From positions 1,488,001 through 1,552,000 of the forward strand of contig CANMVC010000001.1 of NCBI GenBank assembly GCA_947501325.1: a stretch of 64,000 nt of DNA, read 5' to 3'. Below are positions 52,309 through 62,463 of the stretch, in pieces. A program made the position numbers and the translations under genes. How positions within the stretch are numbered: position 1 is the first letter of the stretch; every line of letters begins with the position of its first letter. The stretch is from an uncultured Sphingomonadaceae bacterium. GTDB lineage: Bacteria; Pseudomonadota; Alphaproteobacteria; Sphingomonadales; Sphingomonadaceae. The notes under the pieces are model-generated. The model was not told where the DNA came from and searched no databases. It saw only the letters and a list, made by a program, of their open reading frames with translations.

Positions 52309-53226
52309 ATGACAGATCAGGCATCGGGCAGTCGGTTGGGGCTTATGCAAGCGCTGCTTGCCTGTGCCTTCTGGGGTGTCATGCCTATTTATTTCAAGCT
52401 TTTACAAAGCGTAGCGCCGCTCGAAGTGGTAGCACACCGAGTCATCTGGTCCGTGCCATTGTTGCTGGTCATCCTCTATTTCCGTAAAAACCTAGCGGGG
52501 CTACGCGCGTCTTGGGCGGAAGCGAAAGTGCGCAATGCGCTGCTGGGCAGTTCTCTCTTAATTGCGGCAAACTGGCTGATTTACGTCTGGGCGGTGCAGA
52601 GTGATCACATTTTGGCCGCCAGCCTGGGCTATTTCATCAGCCCGCTGCTCAGCGTTTTTCTCGCCAAGATTTTTCTCAAGGAACAGCTGAGCCGCAACCA
52701 GTGGATTGCGGTCGGCATTGCGGCTGTCGGTGTATCGATTTTGGCGGTCGAGGCATGGCAGACCCTGTGGATCAGCCTCGCACTCGCCGGGTCCTGGGGT
52801 TTTTATGGCCTGGTCCGCAAAGTCGCCGTGGTCGGCCCGATTGTCGGACTCACGATTGAAACCAGCTTTTTGTTCGTTCCGTTTCTGCTGTTTATCGGCT
52901 GGATAACCTTTGGCAATGTCCCGCCGACAACGACGGCCCATTTTGGCGACACGCCGTCGATCACCATGCTCTTGCTGGGCGGGGCCGCCGTCACCGCCGC
53001 GCCGTTGACGCTCTTTGCTGCGGCGGTCAAGACAATGAAGCTAAGCACCATCGGCCTGTTTCAATATCTGGCGCCAACGTTACAGTTTCTGATCGGTGTG
53101 TTTATCTATCGGGAACCGCTGACGACGTCGCATCTGATATGTTTCATACTGATCTGGAGCAGCCTCGCTTTATTCTCCGCCGACGCCATTTTTGGGAAAT
53201 CAGCGGAGAAAGCCGCAACAACCTAA
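52309..53226 (+). CDS. rarD: EamA family transporter RarD
   Basis: 305 aa from the ATG at 52309. Ten membrane helices in two EamA halves. RarD pattern: LMQALLACAFWGVMPIYFKLL, EVVAHRVIWSVPLLLVIL, AANWLIYVWAV, SLGYFISPLLSVFLA, and IGLFQYLAPTLQFLIGVF. Linked in E. coli to chloramphenicol sensitivity; natural substrate unknown. Ends 27 nt before the convergent pyrC. Confidence 0.9.
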   Translation: MTDQASGSRLGLMQALLACAFWGVMPIYFKLLQSVAPLEVVAHRVIWSVPLLLVILYFRKNLAGLRASWAEAKVRNALLGSSLLIAANWLIYVWAVQSDHILAASLGYFISPLLSVFLAKIFLKEQLSRNQWIAVGIAAVGVSILAVEAWQTLWISLALAGSWGFYGLVRKVAVVGPIVGLTIETSFLFVPFLLFIGWITFGNVPPTTTAHFGDTPSITMLLLGGAAVTAAPLTLFAAAVKTMKLSTIGLFQYLAPTLQFLIGVFIYREPLTTSHLICFILIWSSLALFSADAIFGKSAEKAATT

Positions 53227-53229
53227 TTG

Positions 53230-53247
53230 TCTCTCCTTATGGGAGAG
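53230..53247. terminator. Candidate terminator between rarD and pyrC
   Basis: CTCTCC-TTATG-GGAGAG (about 53231-53247), a 6-bp stem with a 5-nt loop between convergent genes; also resembles the family E repeats. No T-run. Confidence 0.35.
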
Positions 53248-53253
53248 GGTCAG

Positions 53254-54300
53254 TTAACGCACGAGGCGCCACTGCAATTCCTGCCCCGCGTGAAACGGAA
53301 CGATAGTCGCCCCGCCCGCCTCGATATTTTCCGGTACAATTGTCGTCGAACGTTGCAAGGTCACCGTCCCCTCATTCAGCGGCAGGCCATAGAAATTGGG
53401 GCCATGTTCCGAAGCAAAGCCTTCCAGCTTGTCGAGCGCGCCTTCTTCGTCAAACACAGTCGCGTAGCTTTCCAGCGCGTAAGGCGCGTTGAATATTCCC
53501 GCGCAACCGCAAGCCGATTCCTTGGCGTGAATTTCATGTGGGGCACTGTCGGTGCCGAGGAAATATTTCGCAGACCCTGATGTCGCGGCCTTGCGCAACG
53601 CCAACCGGTGCTGTTCGCGCTTGGCGACCGGCAGGCAATAGGCATGAGGACGAATCCCGCCCTCAAACATCGCGTTGCGATTGATATGCAGATGTTGCGG
53701 CGTGATGGTCGCACCGACATGCGGACCAGCCTCATTCACAAAATCCACCGCATCAGCGGTGGTGATATGTTCAAACACCACTTTCAGCCCGGGCAATTGC
53801 GTAACCAGTTTCGACAAAGTCCGCTCGATAAACACCGCTTCGCGATCAAAGACATCAACATCGGCATCGGTGACTTCGCCATGGATCAACAGCGGCATGC
53901 CAATTTTTTCCATCTGCTCCAGCACCGGCATGATATTGGCGACATCCGTCACCCCGTGCGCGCTGTTGGTCGTCGCGTTGGCGGGGTAAAGCTTCGCCGC
54001 GGTAAAGACGCCGCTTGCAAAGCCCCACTCGATATCAGCAGCATCCGCGCCGTCCGTCAGATAGCAGGTCATCAGCGGGGTGAAACCATCATGATCGGGG
54101 ACAGCGGCCAAGATCCGGTCCTGATATGCCTGAGCCATCTTCGTGTCCGTCACCGGCGGCGCCAGATTGGGCATGATGATCGCACGCGCAAATTGCCGCG
54201 CGGTGTAGCTTGCCACCGATTGCAGCATAGCGCCATCGCGCAGGTGCACATGCCAGTCATCTGGCTGTCTGATGGTGATTTGCTCAGGTGATTGATTCAT
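53254..54300 (-). CDS. pyrC: Dihydroorotase
   Basis: 348 aa, type II (E. coli-like) length. Forms dihydroorotate in pyrimidine synthesis. Zinc motifs: [11 protein letters not shown], the carboxylated Lys in [13 protein letters not shown], the His in PLLIHGEV and VFEHITT, and [15 protein letters not shown] with the catalytic Asp. Shares its start region with the divergent ygfZ-like gene. Confidence 0.95.
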   Translation of the reverse strand: MNQSPEQITIRQPDDWHVHLRDGAMLQSVASYTARQFARAIIMPNLAPPVTDTKMAQAYQDRILAAVPDHDGFTPLMTCYLTDGADAADIEWGFASGVFTAAKLYPANATTNSAHGVTDVANIMPVLEQMEKIGMPLLIHGEVTDADVDVFDREAVFIERTLSKLVTQLPGLKVVFEHITTADAVDFVNEAGPHVGATITPQHLHINRNAMFEGGIRPHAYCLPVAKREQHRLALRKAATSGSAKYFLGTDSAPHEIHAKESACGCAGIFNAPYALESYATVFDEEGALDKLEGFASEHGPNFYGLPLNEGTVTLQRSTTIVPENIEAGGATIVPFHAGQELQWRLVR

Positions 54301-54344
54301 GGTTCGGGCTTTCTTTTGGCGCTGAGCGTCCCTACCTAATCCTT

Positions 54345-55094
54345 ATGACCGAAACCAGACTTATTCAGCGCGCGGTGATCCGCATATCAGCCAGTGATGA
54401 TAGCGAGGATTGCTGGGACTTTCTGCAAGGCCTGGTCACGCAGGATATGCAAGCCGTATTGGCGGGCGCGCCGAAATGGAGCGCCTTGCTGACCGCGCAG
54501 GGGAAAGTGCTATTCGACTTTTTCCTGTGGGCCGATAGCGATGATATCCTGATCGATTGCGAGCAGGACCATGCCGAAGCCTTGGCCAAGCGACTGAAAC
54601 TCTATCGCCTGCGCCGGAAAATCAACGTTGAAATAGATGATAGTCAAACCGTGCACTGGTCACGCGATGCGCGTGATAAGCCCGCTGATCCGCGCCTGCC
54701 GGCACTCGGCCATCGCTGGTTGGCAGCCGACCAAAATGACGGCAGCGCGGATGCCGCCTATAAAGCATGCCGCCTCTCACTTGGCGTGACCGAAGGCCAA
54801 GCCGAACTGGGCAGCGACAAGACGCTGTGGCTGGAATGCAATGCCACCGAATTGAATGGCGTCAGCTTTACGAAAGGTTGCTATGTCGGTCAGGAAAATA
54901 CCGCGCGGATGAACTACCGGCAGAAAGTCAACCGCCGCCTGGTCGTGGTTCCCATCGATCAAGCGGACGAAAAGCGGCAGCGTATCGCCTATCCCGATCT
55001 GGGGCTATCCGTCGAACATCGCCGGGTCGACGATATTGCGGGTTTCGCTCTTCCCGATTGGCTCAAAACTGCCCTCGGCCCGCAACCGGATTAA
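54345..55094 (+). CDS. ygfZ: Folate-binding protein YgfZ family
   Basis: 249 aa from the ATG at 54345; the open frame extends to 54288 over the pyrC start, which I reject. GcvT-like fold. The YgfZ signature KGCYVGQENTARM is intact (Cys at about residue 180). These proteins help maintain Fe-S enzymes with folate. Ends 14 nt before the convergent DUF4167 gene. Confidence 0.9.
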   Translation: MTETRLIQRAVIRISASDDSEDCWDFLQGLVTQDMQAVLAGAPKWSALLTAQGKVLFDFFLWADSDDILIDCEQDHAEALAKRLKLYRLRRKINVEIDDSQTVHWSRDARDKPADPRLPALGHRWLAADQNDGSADAAYKACRLSLGVTEGQAELGSDKTLWLECNATELNGVSFTKGCYVGQENTARMNYRQKVNRRLVVVPIDQADEKRQRIAYPDLGLSVEHRRVDDIAGFALPDWLKTALGPQPD

Positions 55095-55108
55095 TTGAGG
55101 CGACGGGT

Positions 55109-55822
55109 TTAGGCCGCGTCGCCTTCTTCAGCTGCCTTGGCTTTCACGGTGCGCCGTTTGCGCACGGGTTTCTTTTCAGCTTTGGGCTCATCATCCGATT
55201 GTATCGATATGGCCGGCGGCAAAGCGCTGACGTCCAAGCCGTTTGATTCGCCGTTATTTTCTGCAACCGCCGCCGCTGGCTTGCGAGGCCGACGCGCGCG
55301 AACAGGCTTTTTCTCTGCCGGTGCATCCGCATTTTCATCCGACTGTGATGCCGGTGCTGCCGTATCGTCTTTTACGACTTCAGCATTCGGACCACGATCC
55401 CGTTGCTGGCGTCCACGCGGGCTGCGATCCTGACGCTCGCCCTCTTCCTGTTCGCCACTTTCGCTGCGATTGTCGCTGCGGCTATCATTCCGGTCGCTAT
55501 TGTTGCGATCGCTATTCTGGCCGCGTTGCTGTTCCTCGCGGGCGAGGCGCTGCTCTTCGCGGCGCGCCACAGTGTCTGCATTCACCCGGAAATAATGGTC
55601 GGCAAACTGATGATAATATTCAGCATTGACGCGATCGCCATTGACCTGAGCGTCCTGCGCCATCTTCTTGTATTTTTCGAGCATCTGCGCCGCGTTGCCG
55701 CGCGCACGGTTGTCGATCCGGTTATCGCGATCAACGCCGCCACCGCCCCGATTGCTCTGGTTGCGGTTATTATTGCTATTGTTGCGGCCACGACGACGGC
55801 CGGGCTGACGATTATTCATCAA
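55109..55822 (-). CDS. DUF4167 domain protein
   Basis: 237 aa. Basic Asn/Arg-rich N-terminus (NNRQPGRRRGRNNSNNN), then the DUF4167 core (about residues 40-90: GNAAQMLEKYKKMAQDAQVNGDRVNAEYYHQFADHYFR pattern), a highly charged Arg/Glu/Asp repeat region (about 90-145), and an Ala/Lys-rich tail with RARRPRKPA and RKRRTVKAKA. Likely nucleic-acid binding. Restricted to alphaproteobacteria as far as I know. Low-complexity composition is normal for it. Confidence 0.88.
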   Translation of the reverse strand: MMNNRQPGRRRGRNNSNNNRNQSNRGGGGVDRDNRIDNRARGNAAQMLEKYKKMAQDAQVNGDRVNAEYYHQFADHYFRVNADTVARREEQRLAREEQQRGQNSDRNNSDRNDSRSDNRSESGEQEEGERQDRSPRGRQQRDRGPNAEVVKDDTAAPASQSDENADAPAEKKPVRARRPRKPAAAVAENNGESNGLDVSALPPAISIQSDDEPKAEKKPVRKRRTVKAKAAEEGDAA

Positions 55823-55868
55823 ATTCTGGGTGTCCTTATACCGTTAATAAACTCGGTCTTTCCTGTTG

Positions 55869-55906
55869 TTCGACCGCCTCATGGCGGTGCCCCTGCTGCG
55901 GTCGAA
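55869..55906 (-). promoter_or_regulatory. Long hairpin in the DUF4167 leader
   Basis: TTCGACCGC (55869-55877) and GCGGTCGAA (55898-55906) are exact complements, with a competing inner hairpin ACCGCC-TCAT-GGCGGT (55873-55888). It lies 47-84 nt upstream of the DUF4167 start. The rest of 55823-56061 has no gene. Confidence 0.4.
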
Positions 55907-56061
55907 ATGATCCACAGCAACCCAAAAAAGATAAATGATCGCCGGACATCAGCAATATTATCTATATGGGGGTAGGCCAGCGATTTTAGGGATATTGCCA
56001 GAAATCATCTGGGCCTGAAACATCCTTAGCGCCTTCATAAGCCAAAACCAAGCAAATTCTA

Positions 56062-56898
56062 TCAAGCGGGCGCGCGGCGCAATATCAGCAACCGGTCATT
56101 GCCGCCCAAATCCTGTTTACATTCAACGGCATAACGATGTTTTTCCGCCAATTTCGTGACAGGCTCGGCCTGATCAAATCCGATTTCCAACAGCGCGGCA
56201 CCGTTTTCCGCCAATAATGCGTCCAGAGCCGGAATGATGATATGATAGTCATCCATCCCCTCCGCCCCGGCGAACAGCGCGGCATGCGGCTCATAGTCCG
56301 TCACTTCCCTGGATAATTTCGCCTTTGTCGAAACATAAGGCGGATTGGCGAGAATCAGATCAAAGGGGCCGCCGAGAGATTGCGTCCAATTTGCGGCTGT
56401 CCAGTCCTGCAACAGGAAACGCGCCCGGTCACTCAATTCCAGCCGATCAGCGTTATTATGCGCCATGGCCAGCGCCGGCGCACTGGCATCCATCCCGACG
56501 CCGCGCGCTTCGGGAAATTCGGACAAAGCCGCGAGCAACAGCGCCCCGCTGCCCGTACCGAGATCGAGAATCATGTTCGGCCGATGCCCGGCGCCCCATT
56601 GCACGGCGGTTTCGATCAATATTTCGCTATCGGGACGCGGGATCAGCACATCGGACGATACCTGAAAAGGCAAGCTCCAAAACTCCCGCTCGCCGACAAT
56701 ATGCGCCACCGGTTCATGCGCCTTGCGGCGCTCCAGCAGAGCGGAAAAGCCATCGGGAACATCGAGTTTTGGCAGTTGGAGAAGCAAATCCTGCCGGTTC
56801 ATGCCCAGAGCATGCGTCATCAGCAATTCCGCATCGAGACGCGGTGTGTCGCTGACCGCTTCCAATGCCTTTGCCGCTTGCCGCAGGGCTGCGGCCAT
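56062..56898 (-). CDS. prmC: Release factor glutamine methyltransferase
   Basis: 278 aa from the ATG at 56898, one nt after the prfA stop; ATGs at 56907 and 56934 inside prfA are alternatives. Methylates the GGQ glutamine of release factors. SAM motif MILDLGTGSGALLLAALSE, and the family motif NPPY in LILANPPYVS. It is the expected partner of prfA directly upstream. Confidence 0.95.
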   Translation of the reverse strand: MAAALRQAAKALEAVSDTPRLDAELLMTHALGMNRQDLLLQLPKLDVPDGFSALLERRKAHEPVAHIVGEREFWSLPFQVSSDVLIPRPDSEILIETAVQWGAGHRPNMILDLGTGSGALLLAALSEFPEARGVGMDASAPALAMAHNNADRLELSDRARFLLQDWTAANWTQSLGGPFDLILANPPYVSTKAKLSREVTDYEPHAALFAGAEGMDDYHIIIPALDALLAENGAALLEIGFDQAEPVTKLAEKHRYAVECKQDLGGNDRLLILRRAPA

Positions 56899-56899
56899 A

Positions 56900-57976
56900 T
56901 CACCCATCCAGATTGGCGAGGCGGCTGGCTTCATCCTCGGCGATCAGAGCATCGACCATCTCGCCGAGCGCGCCGCCTTCGACGATTTCGGGCAGCTTGT
57001 GCAGGGTCAGGTTGATCCGGTGATCGGTCACCCGGCCTTGCGGATAATTATAGGTGCGGATGCGTTCGGAGCGGTCGCCGGAGCCGACCATGGCCTTGCG
57101 GGCGTCGGCCTCTTCGCTCGCCACGGCTGCGCGCTCCTGTTCGTATAGCCGCGCGGCGAGTACTTTCATCGCTTGCGCCTTGTTCTTGTGCTGTGATTTG
57201 CCGTCCTGACATTGCACAACCAGGCCTGTGGGCAGATGGGTGATGCGAATCGCGCTGTCGGTCTTGTTGACGTGCTGACCGCCTGCACCGCTGGCCCGAT
57301 AGGTGTCGATGCGCAGGTCTTCGGTGCGGATATCGACATCGACCTCTTCCGGCTCGGGCAGGACCGCAACGGTGGCGGCAGAGGTATGTATGCGTCCGCC
57401 ACTCTCGGTTTCCGGCACGCGCTGGACCCGGTGGACGCCGGATTCGAATTTGAGCTTGGCGAACACGCCCTTGCCCTGAATATTGGCGACAACCTCCTTG
57501 AAACCGCCAACCTCCGACGCATTGGCGGAGATCAGTTCTATTTTCCAGCCCTGTTCGTCGGCAAAGCGGCTGTACATGCGGTAAAGATCGCCCGCGAAAA
57601 GCGCCGCTTCATCGCCGCCAGTGCCGGCGCGAATTTCCAGCATCGCAGGGCGTTCATCCGCCGCATCCTTGGGCAGCAATTGCAATGCCAGCGCAAGTTC
57701 CGCCTTTTCCAGCGCTTTCTTGACGTCATCCACCTCGTCCGCCGCCATGGCTTTCATCTCGGCATCATCACCAGCGAGCATTTCTTCGAGCCCTGCCTGC
57801 TCATCACGCAGGCGCTTTACCTCGGCAGCTGCGTTTGCAACCGGTTCGATCTCGGCATATTCCTTGGACGTCTCGACAAATTTATCGCCGTCGAGATTGC
57901 CAGAGGCCATCATCGCCTGCAGCTCGGCAAAACGCGCTTCGATCTGGGCGATGCGTTGGGGGGTTATGGTGGTCAT
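56900..57976 (-). CDS. prfA: Peptide chain release factor 1
   Basis: 358 aa. Reads UAA/UAG. The GGQ motif is [15 protein letters not shown] (about residue 232) with [19 protein letters not shown] following. Its start codon overlaps the hisS stop (ATGA, 57973-57976), and prmC follows, so hisS-prfA-prmC form one unit. Confidence 0.97.
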   Translation of the reverse strand: MTTITPQRIAQIEARFAELQAMMASGNLDGDKFVETSKEYAEIEPVANAAAEVKRLRDEQAGLEEMLAGDDAEMKAMAADEVDDVKKALEKAELALALQLLPKDAADERPAMLEIRAGTGGDEAALFAGDLYRMYSRFADEQGWKIELISANASEVGGFKEVVANIQGKGVFAKLKFESGVHRVQRVPETESGGRIHTSAATVAVLPEPEEVDVDIRTEDLRIDTYRASGAGGQHVNKTDSAIRITHLPTGLVVQCQDGKSQHKNKAQAMKVLAARLYEQERAAVASEEADARKAMVGSGDRSERIRTYNYPQGRVTDHRINLTLHKLPEIVEGGALGEMVDALIAEDEASRLANLDG

Positions 57977-59322
57977 TCGATATTACTAGCCTGCAACACG
58001 GCATCGACAGCATAACCTGTTTCTGCTCGTTCATGTGCTACGACATTATAGCCTGATTTCAAAGCTTCCAGCACAACATCAATTAGACTGCTGTTAGCTT
58101 GTTCGAAGCTATCCGGTTCATTGATTCTAATTTTGTGCCCCTGCCTAGATGGAATTCCTTTACCGCTTTCATCTGCCGTAACAACCAAACGGCCTCTTGA
58201 GCCTCTTTTCGTGGCCAACGTAAAACGCTTCTTGGTATTCCCCCGAAAAGCAAAATCGGTGACTATTCCAGCACGTCTAAGAACGCTCACGATCTCTAGA
58301 GCCACTTTTTCGTCTTTGGGGTCATCAGGAATGACGGTGATCAGAGGCTTTTCAGGCCTTGGCTCTTCAAGCAACATCCCCAGCCGCTCAATCCCGGCGG
58401 CCCAACCCACAGCGGGGGTTGCAGGCCCGCCGAGCGATTCAATCAAGCCATCATAACGCCCACCGGCCAGTACAGTACCCTGCGCGCCCAGACGGTCGGT
58501 CACAAATTCAAACGCGGTATGGCGATAATAATCAAGCCCGCGCACCAGTCGGCTATTGCGCGTCCACGCCACGCCGCAGGCATCCAGTCCTTCGGTGACC
58601 TGCGCAAAAAATTCCTTTGCTTCGCTCGACAGATAGGCGTCAATATCCGGCGCGCTGTCGGCAATCGGGCGGTCCTGCCGCTCTTTGCTGTCCAATATCC
58701 GCAGCGGATTGCGCTCCAGCCGGTCCTGGCTATCCTTGGACAGACCCGCCTTGTGCGCCTGAAAATGCGCGACCAGCGCGTCCCGCCAGGCATCACGGCT
58801 CTCGGCATCGCCCAAAGTATTGAGCTGCAAGGTCACGCCATCGGCTATGCCCAGCTCCTTCAAAAGCTGATCGGCAAAACACAGCAATTCGACATCGGCT
58901 GCCGCTTCACCTGCGCCAATAATTTCGGCATCGAGCTGGTGAAACTGCCGATAGCGGCCCTTTTGCGGGCGCTCATAGCGGAACAAGGGACCGTGCGTGG
59001 AAAGCTTCAACGGCATATGCTGCTGCCAGCCGTTGGTCAGAAAGGCGCGGCTGATACCGGCGGTAAATTCGGGGCGCAGAGTCAGGCTGTCACCGCCGCG
59101 GTCTTCAAAACTGTACATTTCCTTAGACACGACATCGGTGGTTTCACCCAGGGACCGCGCAAAGACGGAAGTGGGCTCAAACACCGGCATCTGCACGCCC
59201 TTGAACCCGTAAAGCCGCCGAACGCGCTCGAACGTCTCCACCACATGCTGGAAACGTTCCTGGTCCTCGCCAAATATATCCTGCGTGCCGCGAACGGGTT
59301 GCGGTGTCTGTATCTTTGCCAT
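57973..59322 (-). CDS. hisS: Histidine--tRNA ligase
   Basis: 449 aa from the ATG at 59322, with AAGGG 5 nt upstream; the open frame goes on to 59397 without support. Class II synthetase: [16 protein letters not shown], motif 2 [20 protein letters not shown], the HisRS signature [14 protein letters not shown], and the anticodon domain at about residue 340-445. The residues 365-380 region ([20 protein letters not shown]) is the usual nucleotide-binding loop. Confidence 0.96.
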   Translation of the reverse strand: MAKIQTPQPVRGTQDIFGEDQERFQHVVETFERVRRLYGFKGVQMPVFEPTSVFARSLGETTDVVSKEMYSFEDRGGDSLTLRPEFTAGISRAFLTNGWQQHMPLKLSTHGPLFRYERPQKGRYRQFHQLDAEIIGAGEAAADVELLCFADQLLKELGIADGVTLQLNTLGDAESRDAWRDALVAHFQAHKAGLSKDSQDRLERNPLRILDSKERQDRPIADSAPDIDAYLSSEAKEFFAQVTEGLDACGVAWTRNSRLVRGLDYYRHTAFEFVTDRLGAQGTVLAGGRYDGLIESLGGPATPAVGWAAGIERLGMLLEEPRPEKPLITVIPDDPKDEKVALEIVSVLRRAGIVTDFAFRGNTKKRFTLATKRGSRGRLVVTADESGKGIPSRQGHKIRINEPDSFEQANSSLIDVVLEALKSGYNVVAHERAETGYAVDAVLQASNIE

Positions 59323-59487
59323 GTTTGCCCTTTTGTCCTGAGCGCGCTTTAGCCGGTGCTGCGCAAAAGCGAAAGATGGCTTATTTTCTATCGCCAAAAC
59401 GCACGCTTTTTCTTCTCCGCCCTCTGGACGCAGCCGCTAAAAAGCGTCATTCAGCACAAAAGCCACGTTACAGGGGATTGAGTGAGT

Positions 59488-61470
59488 ATGCGTCTGGTTG
59501 CATTTTTGGGCCTGTTTTCGGTCCTGTCTTTCGTTTCGCCTGTCACCGCCGCCTCAGCTGCCATGCCGGATAATCTGAGCAAGCCGGCCTATGTTGCGGC
59601 GGAAGATACGATCCCGACAGCCCAAGACATCCCCTTCCCCGGCACCATGCGGCTGGAGGTCGATGCTCGCGATAACCAGCAGGGCGTATTCCGCGTAACG
59701 CAGGTTATTCCGGTTGCCAAGGCTGGCAAATTAACCCTGCTTTATCCCGAATGGCTGCCCGGCAATCACGCCCCGCGCGGCGAGATTGAAAAGCTGGCGG
59801 CGCTGGAATTTTCCGCCAATGGTGAGAAACTGGCCTGGGTCCGCGATGATATGGACGTCTATGCCTTTCATCTGAACGTGCCCGAAGGCGTGTCGGAAAT
59901 CACCGCCAAATTTCAATTCACCTCCGCGACCACCAGCAGCCAGGGCCGGATCGTCATGGCGCCATCGATGTTGAACCTGCGCTGGCATCAGGTTTCGCTC
60001 TATCCCGCGGGCTATTATGTCCGCCAAATCCCGGTCGAAGTGACCGCCATCTATCCCGCCGGCTGGCAAGCGGCCAGCGCGATGCGGCCTTTAGCGCGGC
60101 AACCCAAAACAGATGATCTCAATCGCGTGGTTTATCAGAAGACAGATTATGACACGCTGATCGACAGCCCGGTCTTTGCCGGTAAAAATTTCCAGTCCCA
60201 CCGGCTGAGTCGCCGCGTGCACCTGAATATCGTCGCGGACGATGCAAAATATCTCAAACCCAATAAGTCACACATAGCCAAACATAGCAAACTGGTGCGC
60301 GAAGCCGAGGCGCTGTTCGACAGCCATCCCTATGACCGCTATGATTTCCTGCTCGCGCTGACCGAGGAAATGGGCAGTATTGGAATTGAGCATCATCGCT
60401 CCTCGGAAAATGGTGTGAACCGCGAATATTTTACCAAATGGGACGATGGCCCCGGTCGCCGCAACCTGTTGCCACACGAAATTGTCCATAGCTGGAACGG
60501 CAAATATCGCCGCCCCGCCGGCATGTGGACGCCCGATTTCCGTGAACCGATGCGCGACAGCCTGCTTTGGGTCTATGAGGGACAGACGCAGTTCTGGGGC
60601 TATGTTCTTGGGGCGCGTTCCGGTCTCTATTCCAAACAGGACACGCTGGATGCCTTTGCGGCCATCGCGGCGGGCATGGATCTCCGCGTGGGCCGCCTTT
60701 GGCGCCCGCTGATCGACACGACTCATGATCCGATTATTGCCGCGCGCAAACCCAAACCGTGGAGCAGCTGGCAGCGGCAGGAAGACTATTATAACGAAGG
60801 CCTGCTCATCTGGCTGGAGGTCGATGGCATTATCCGCCGCGAATCGGAAGGCGAGAAATCGCTCGAAGATTTTGCCCGGAGCTTTTTCAAGGGCAAGAAT
60901 GGCGACTATGGCGTCGTTACCTATGAACTGCCCGATGTGATCGCGGCACTTGACGCGGTGCAACCATATGACTGGGCTGGGTTCATCCGGGAACGGGTCT
61001 ATCAGACAACTGCCGAAGCACCCAAAAATGGCCTGGCGCTGGGCGGCTATAAACTGGTCTATAATGCCACGCAGAGCGATTTTATCCGCGCCAACGATAA
61101 ACGCCGCAAACAGCTGGATCTCAGTCACTCGATCGGCATGGTGGTAAGTGACAAGGGCGTTGTCAAAGCGGTGATGTGGGACGGTCCGGCATTTAAGGCG
61201 GGCCTTAAAAACGGCCTCACTATCACTGCAGTAAACGGCAAGGCCTATACCGCCGAAATGTTGACCCAGGCGATCGAGGAAAATCGCGGGCAAATGAATA
61301 AAATCGAGATATTCGCGAAGAATGACGACCAGTATAGCAATTTTTTGGTCGATTATTCAGGCGGGCTTCGCTATCCGCACCTCGAAAAGATTATTGCGGA
61401 TGCAACCGCTGGAGAGGGTGGCCAAGCTGAAGGGGGCATTGACCGGCTATTAGAGCCAAAAACCAGATAA
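59488..61470 (+). CDS. M61 family glycyl aminopeptidase-like metallopeptidase
   Basis: 660 aa from the ATG at 59488 (a GTG at 59482 is as close to AGGGGA). Signal peptide (cut near VTAASA). N-terminal beta domain, then the zinc site LPHEIVHSWNGKYRRP (HExxH) with the third ligand in WVYEGQTQFWGY, and a C-terminal PDZ domain (about 540-620: SHSIGMVVSDKGVVKAV and LKNGLTITAVNGK). Periplasmic aminopeptidase preferring Gly or Ala by family. Confidence 0.92.
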   Translation: MRLVAFLGLFSVLSFVSPVTAASAAMPDNLSKPAYVAAEDTIPTAQDIPFPGTMRLEVDARDNQQGVFRVTQVIPVAKAGKLTLLYPEWLPGNHAPRGEIEKLAALEFSANGEKLAWVRDDMDVYAFHLNVPEGVSEITAKFQFTSATTSSQGRIVMAPSMLNLRWHQVSLYPAGYYVRQIPVEVTAIYPAGWQAASAMRPLARQPKTDDLNRVVYQKTDYDTLIDSPVFAGKNFQSHRLSRRVHLNIVADDAKYLKPNKSHIAKHSKLVREAEALFDSHPYDRYDFLLALTEEMGSIGIEHHRSSENGVNREYFTKWDDGPGRRNLLPHEIVHSWNGKYRRPAGMWTPDFREPMRDSLLWVYEGQTQFWGYVLGARSGLYSKQDTLDAFAAIAAGMDLRVGRLWRPLIDTTHDPIIAARKPKPWSSWQRQEDYYNEGLLIWLEVDGIIRRESEGEKSLEDFARSFFKGKNGDYGVVTYELPDVIAALDAVQPYDWAGFIRERVYQTTAEAPKNGLALGGYKLVYNATQSDFIRANDKRRKQLDLSHSIGMVVSDKGVVKAVMWDGPAFKAGLKNGLTITAVNGKAYTAEMLTQAIEENRGQMNKIEIFAKNDDQYSNFLVDYSGGLRYPHLEKIIADATAGEGGQAEGGIDRLLEPKTR

Positions 61471-61486
61471 TAGGACCCAATACCCT

Positions 61487-62020
61487 ATGGACATCACCAA
61501 AATTCCTATCGGCGATAACCCGCCCGAAAGCCTCAACGTCATAATCGAAGTTCCGGTGGGCGGCGAACCGGTTAAATATGAATTTGACAAGGCATCGGGC
61601 GCTTTGTTCGTCGACCGCATCCTCCACACACCGATGCGCTATCCCGCCAATTACGGTTTTATCCCGCATACCTTGTCCCCCGATGGCGATCCGCTCGATG
61701 CGCTGGTCGTGGCGCGCTCGCCCTTCATGCCGGGCTGTGTTGTGCGTTGCCGGCCGATTGCGGTATTGAATCTGGAAGACGAGCATGGCGGCGACGAAAA
61801 ACTGCTTTGCGTTCCGATTGACGCGACTTTCCCTTATTATCGCGCCATTGGCGAAGGTGGTGATCTGCCTGAAATCGTGATGCAGCAAATCGAGCATTTC
61901 TTTACCCATTACAAAGACCTGGAGCCCGAAAAATGGGTCCGCGTCGGCAAATGGGGCGATGCCGAGGAAGCCCGCAAAGTTGTCCTGGAAGCCATTGAAC
62001 TGGCGAAAACAAAAGCATGA
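61487..62020 (+). CDS. ppa: Inorganic pyrophosphatase (family I)
   Basis: 177 aa, normal length. Hydrolyses pyrophosphate and pulls biosynthesis forward. Signature DGDPLDALVV (three Asp metal ligands), preceded by YEFDKASGALFVDRILHTPM and YPANYGFIPHT. Its TGA overlaps the ATG of the next gene (ATGA at 62017-62020). Confidence 0.97.
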   Translation: MDITKIPIGDNPPESLNVIIEVPVGGEPVKYEFDKASGALFVDRILHTPMRYPANYGFIPHTLSPDGDPLDALVVARSPFMPGCVVRCRPIAVLNLEDEHGGDEKLLCVPIDATFPYYRAIGEGGDLPEIVMQQIEHFFTHYKDLEPEKWVRVGKWGDAEEARKVVLEAIELAKTKA

Positions 62021-62331
62021 GCAAGATGCAATATGCGGCCGGACTAGCACTAATCGCTTGTCTGGCCGCCTGCACGACGCCCGAAACCCGGGTGCGCAAC
62101 GGATTGATGAGCGCGGGCCTGTCCAAGCCCGTATCAACCTGTATGGCCGGGCGGATGGTCGATCGGCTTTCGCTGGATCAGATCAGCAAGCTCAACGGTC
62201 TCGGCAAGATCCGAAAACGGGATCCTGGTGATATTAGCGTCAATGAATTTGTGAAACGGACGAAGGCGCTGCAAGATCCCGAAATCCTCGGCGTTGTGAC
62301 GTCTTCAGGGGTTGTTTGCGCGCTAAAGTGA
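62017..62331 (+). CDS. Small unknown lipoprotein
   Basis: 104 aa. Lipoprotein signal ending LAAC (Cys19). The mature part begins TTPETRVRNGLMSAGLSKPVSTCMAGRM, with two more cysteines (one near residue 42, one near the end in GVVCAL). Translationally coupled to ppa by ATGA. I do not recognise a family with known function; similar short lipoproteins with an NGLMSAGLS-type motif occur in sphingomonads. Confidence 0.75.
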   Translation: MSKMQYAAGLALIACLAACTTPETRVRNGLMSAGLSKPVSTCMAGRMVDRLSLDQISKLNGLGKIRKRDPGDISVNEFVKRTKALQDPEILGVVTSSGVVCALK

Positions 62332-62463
62332 AGCGCCTGTCAAAATCATCAGCATGAATCGTGACCGATCCGGGCCGAAGGGCTGGAAATACCCATCAGA
62401 CTATGCTTTAGCCCTGCACAAGACTCGATAACCGAATATATAAGAAAGGCGCTGCACCGTCCC

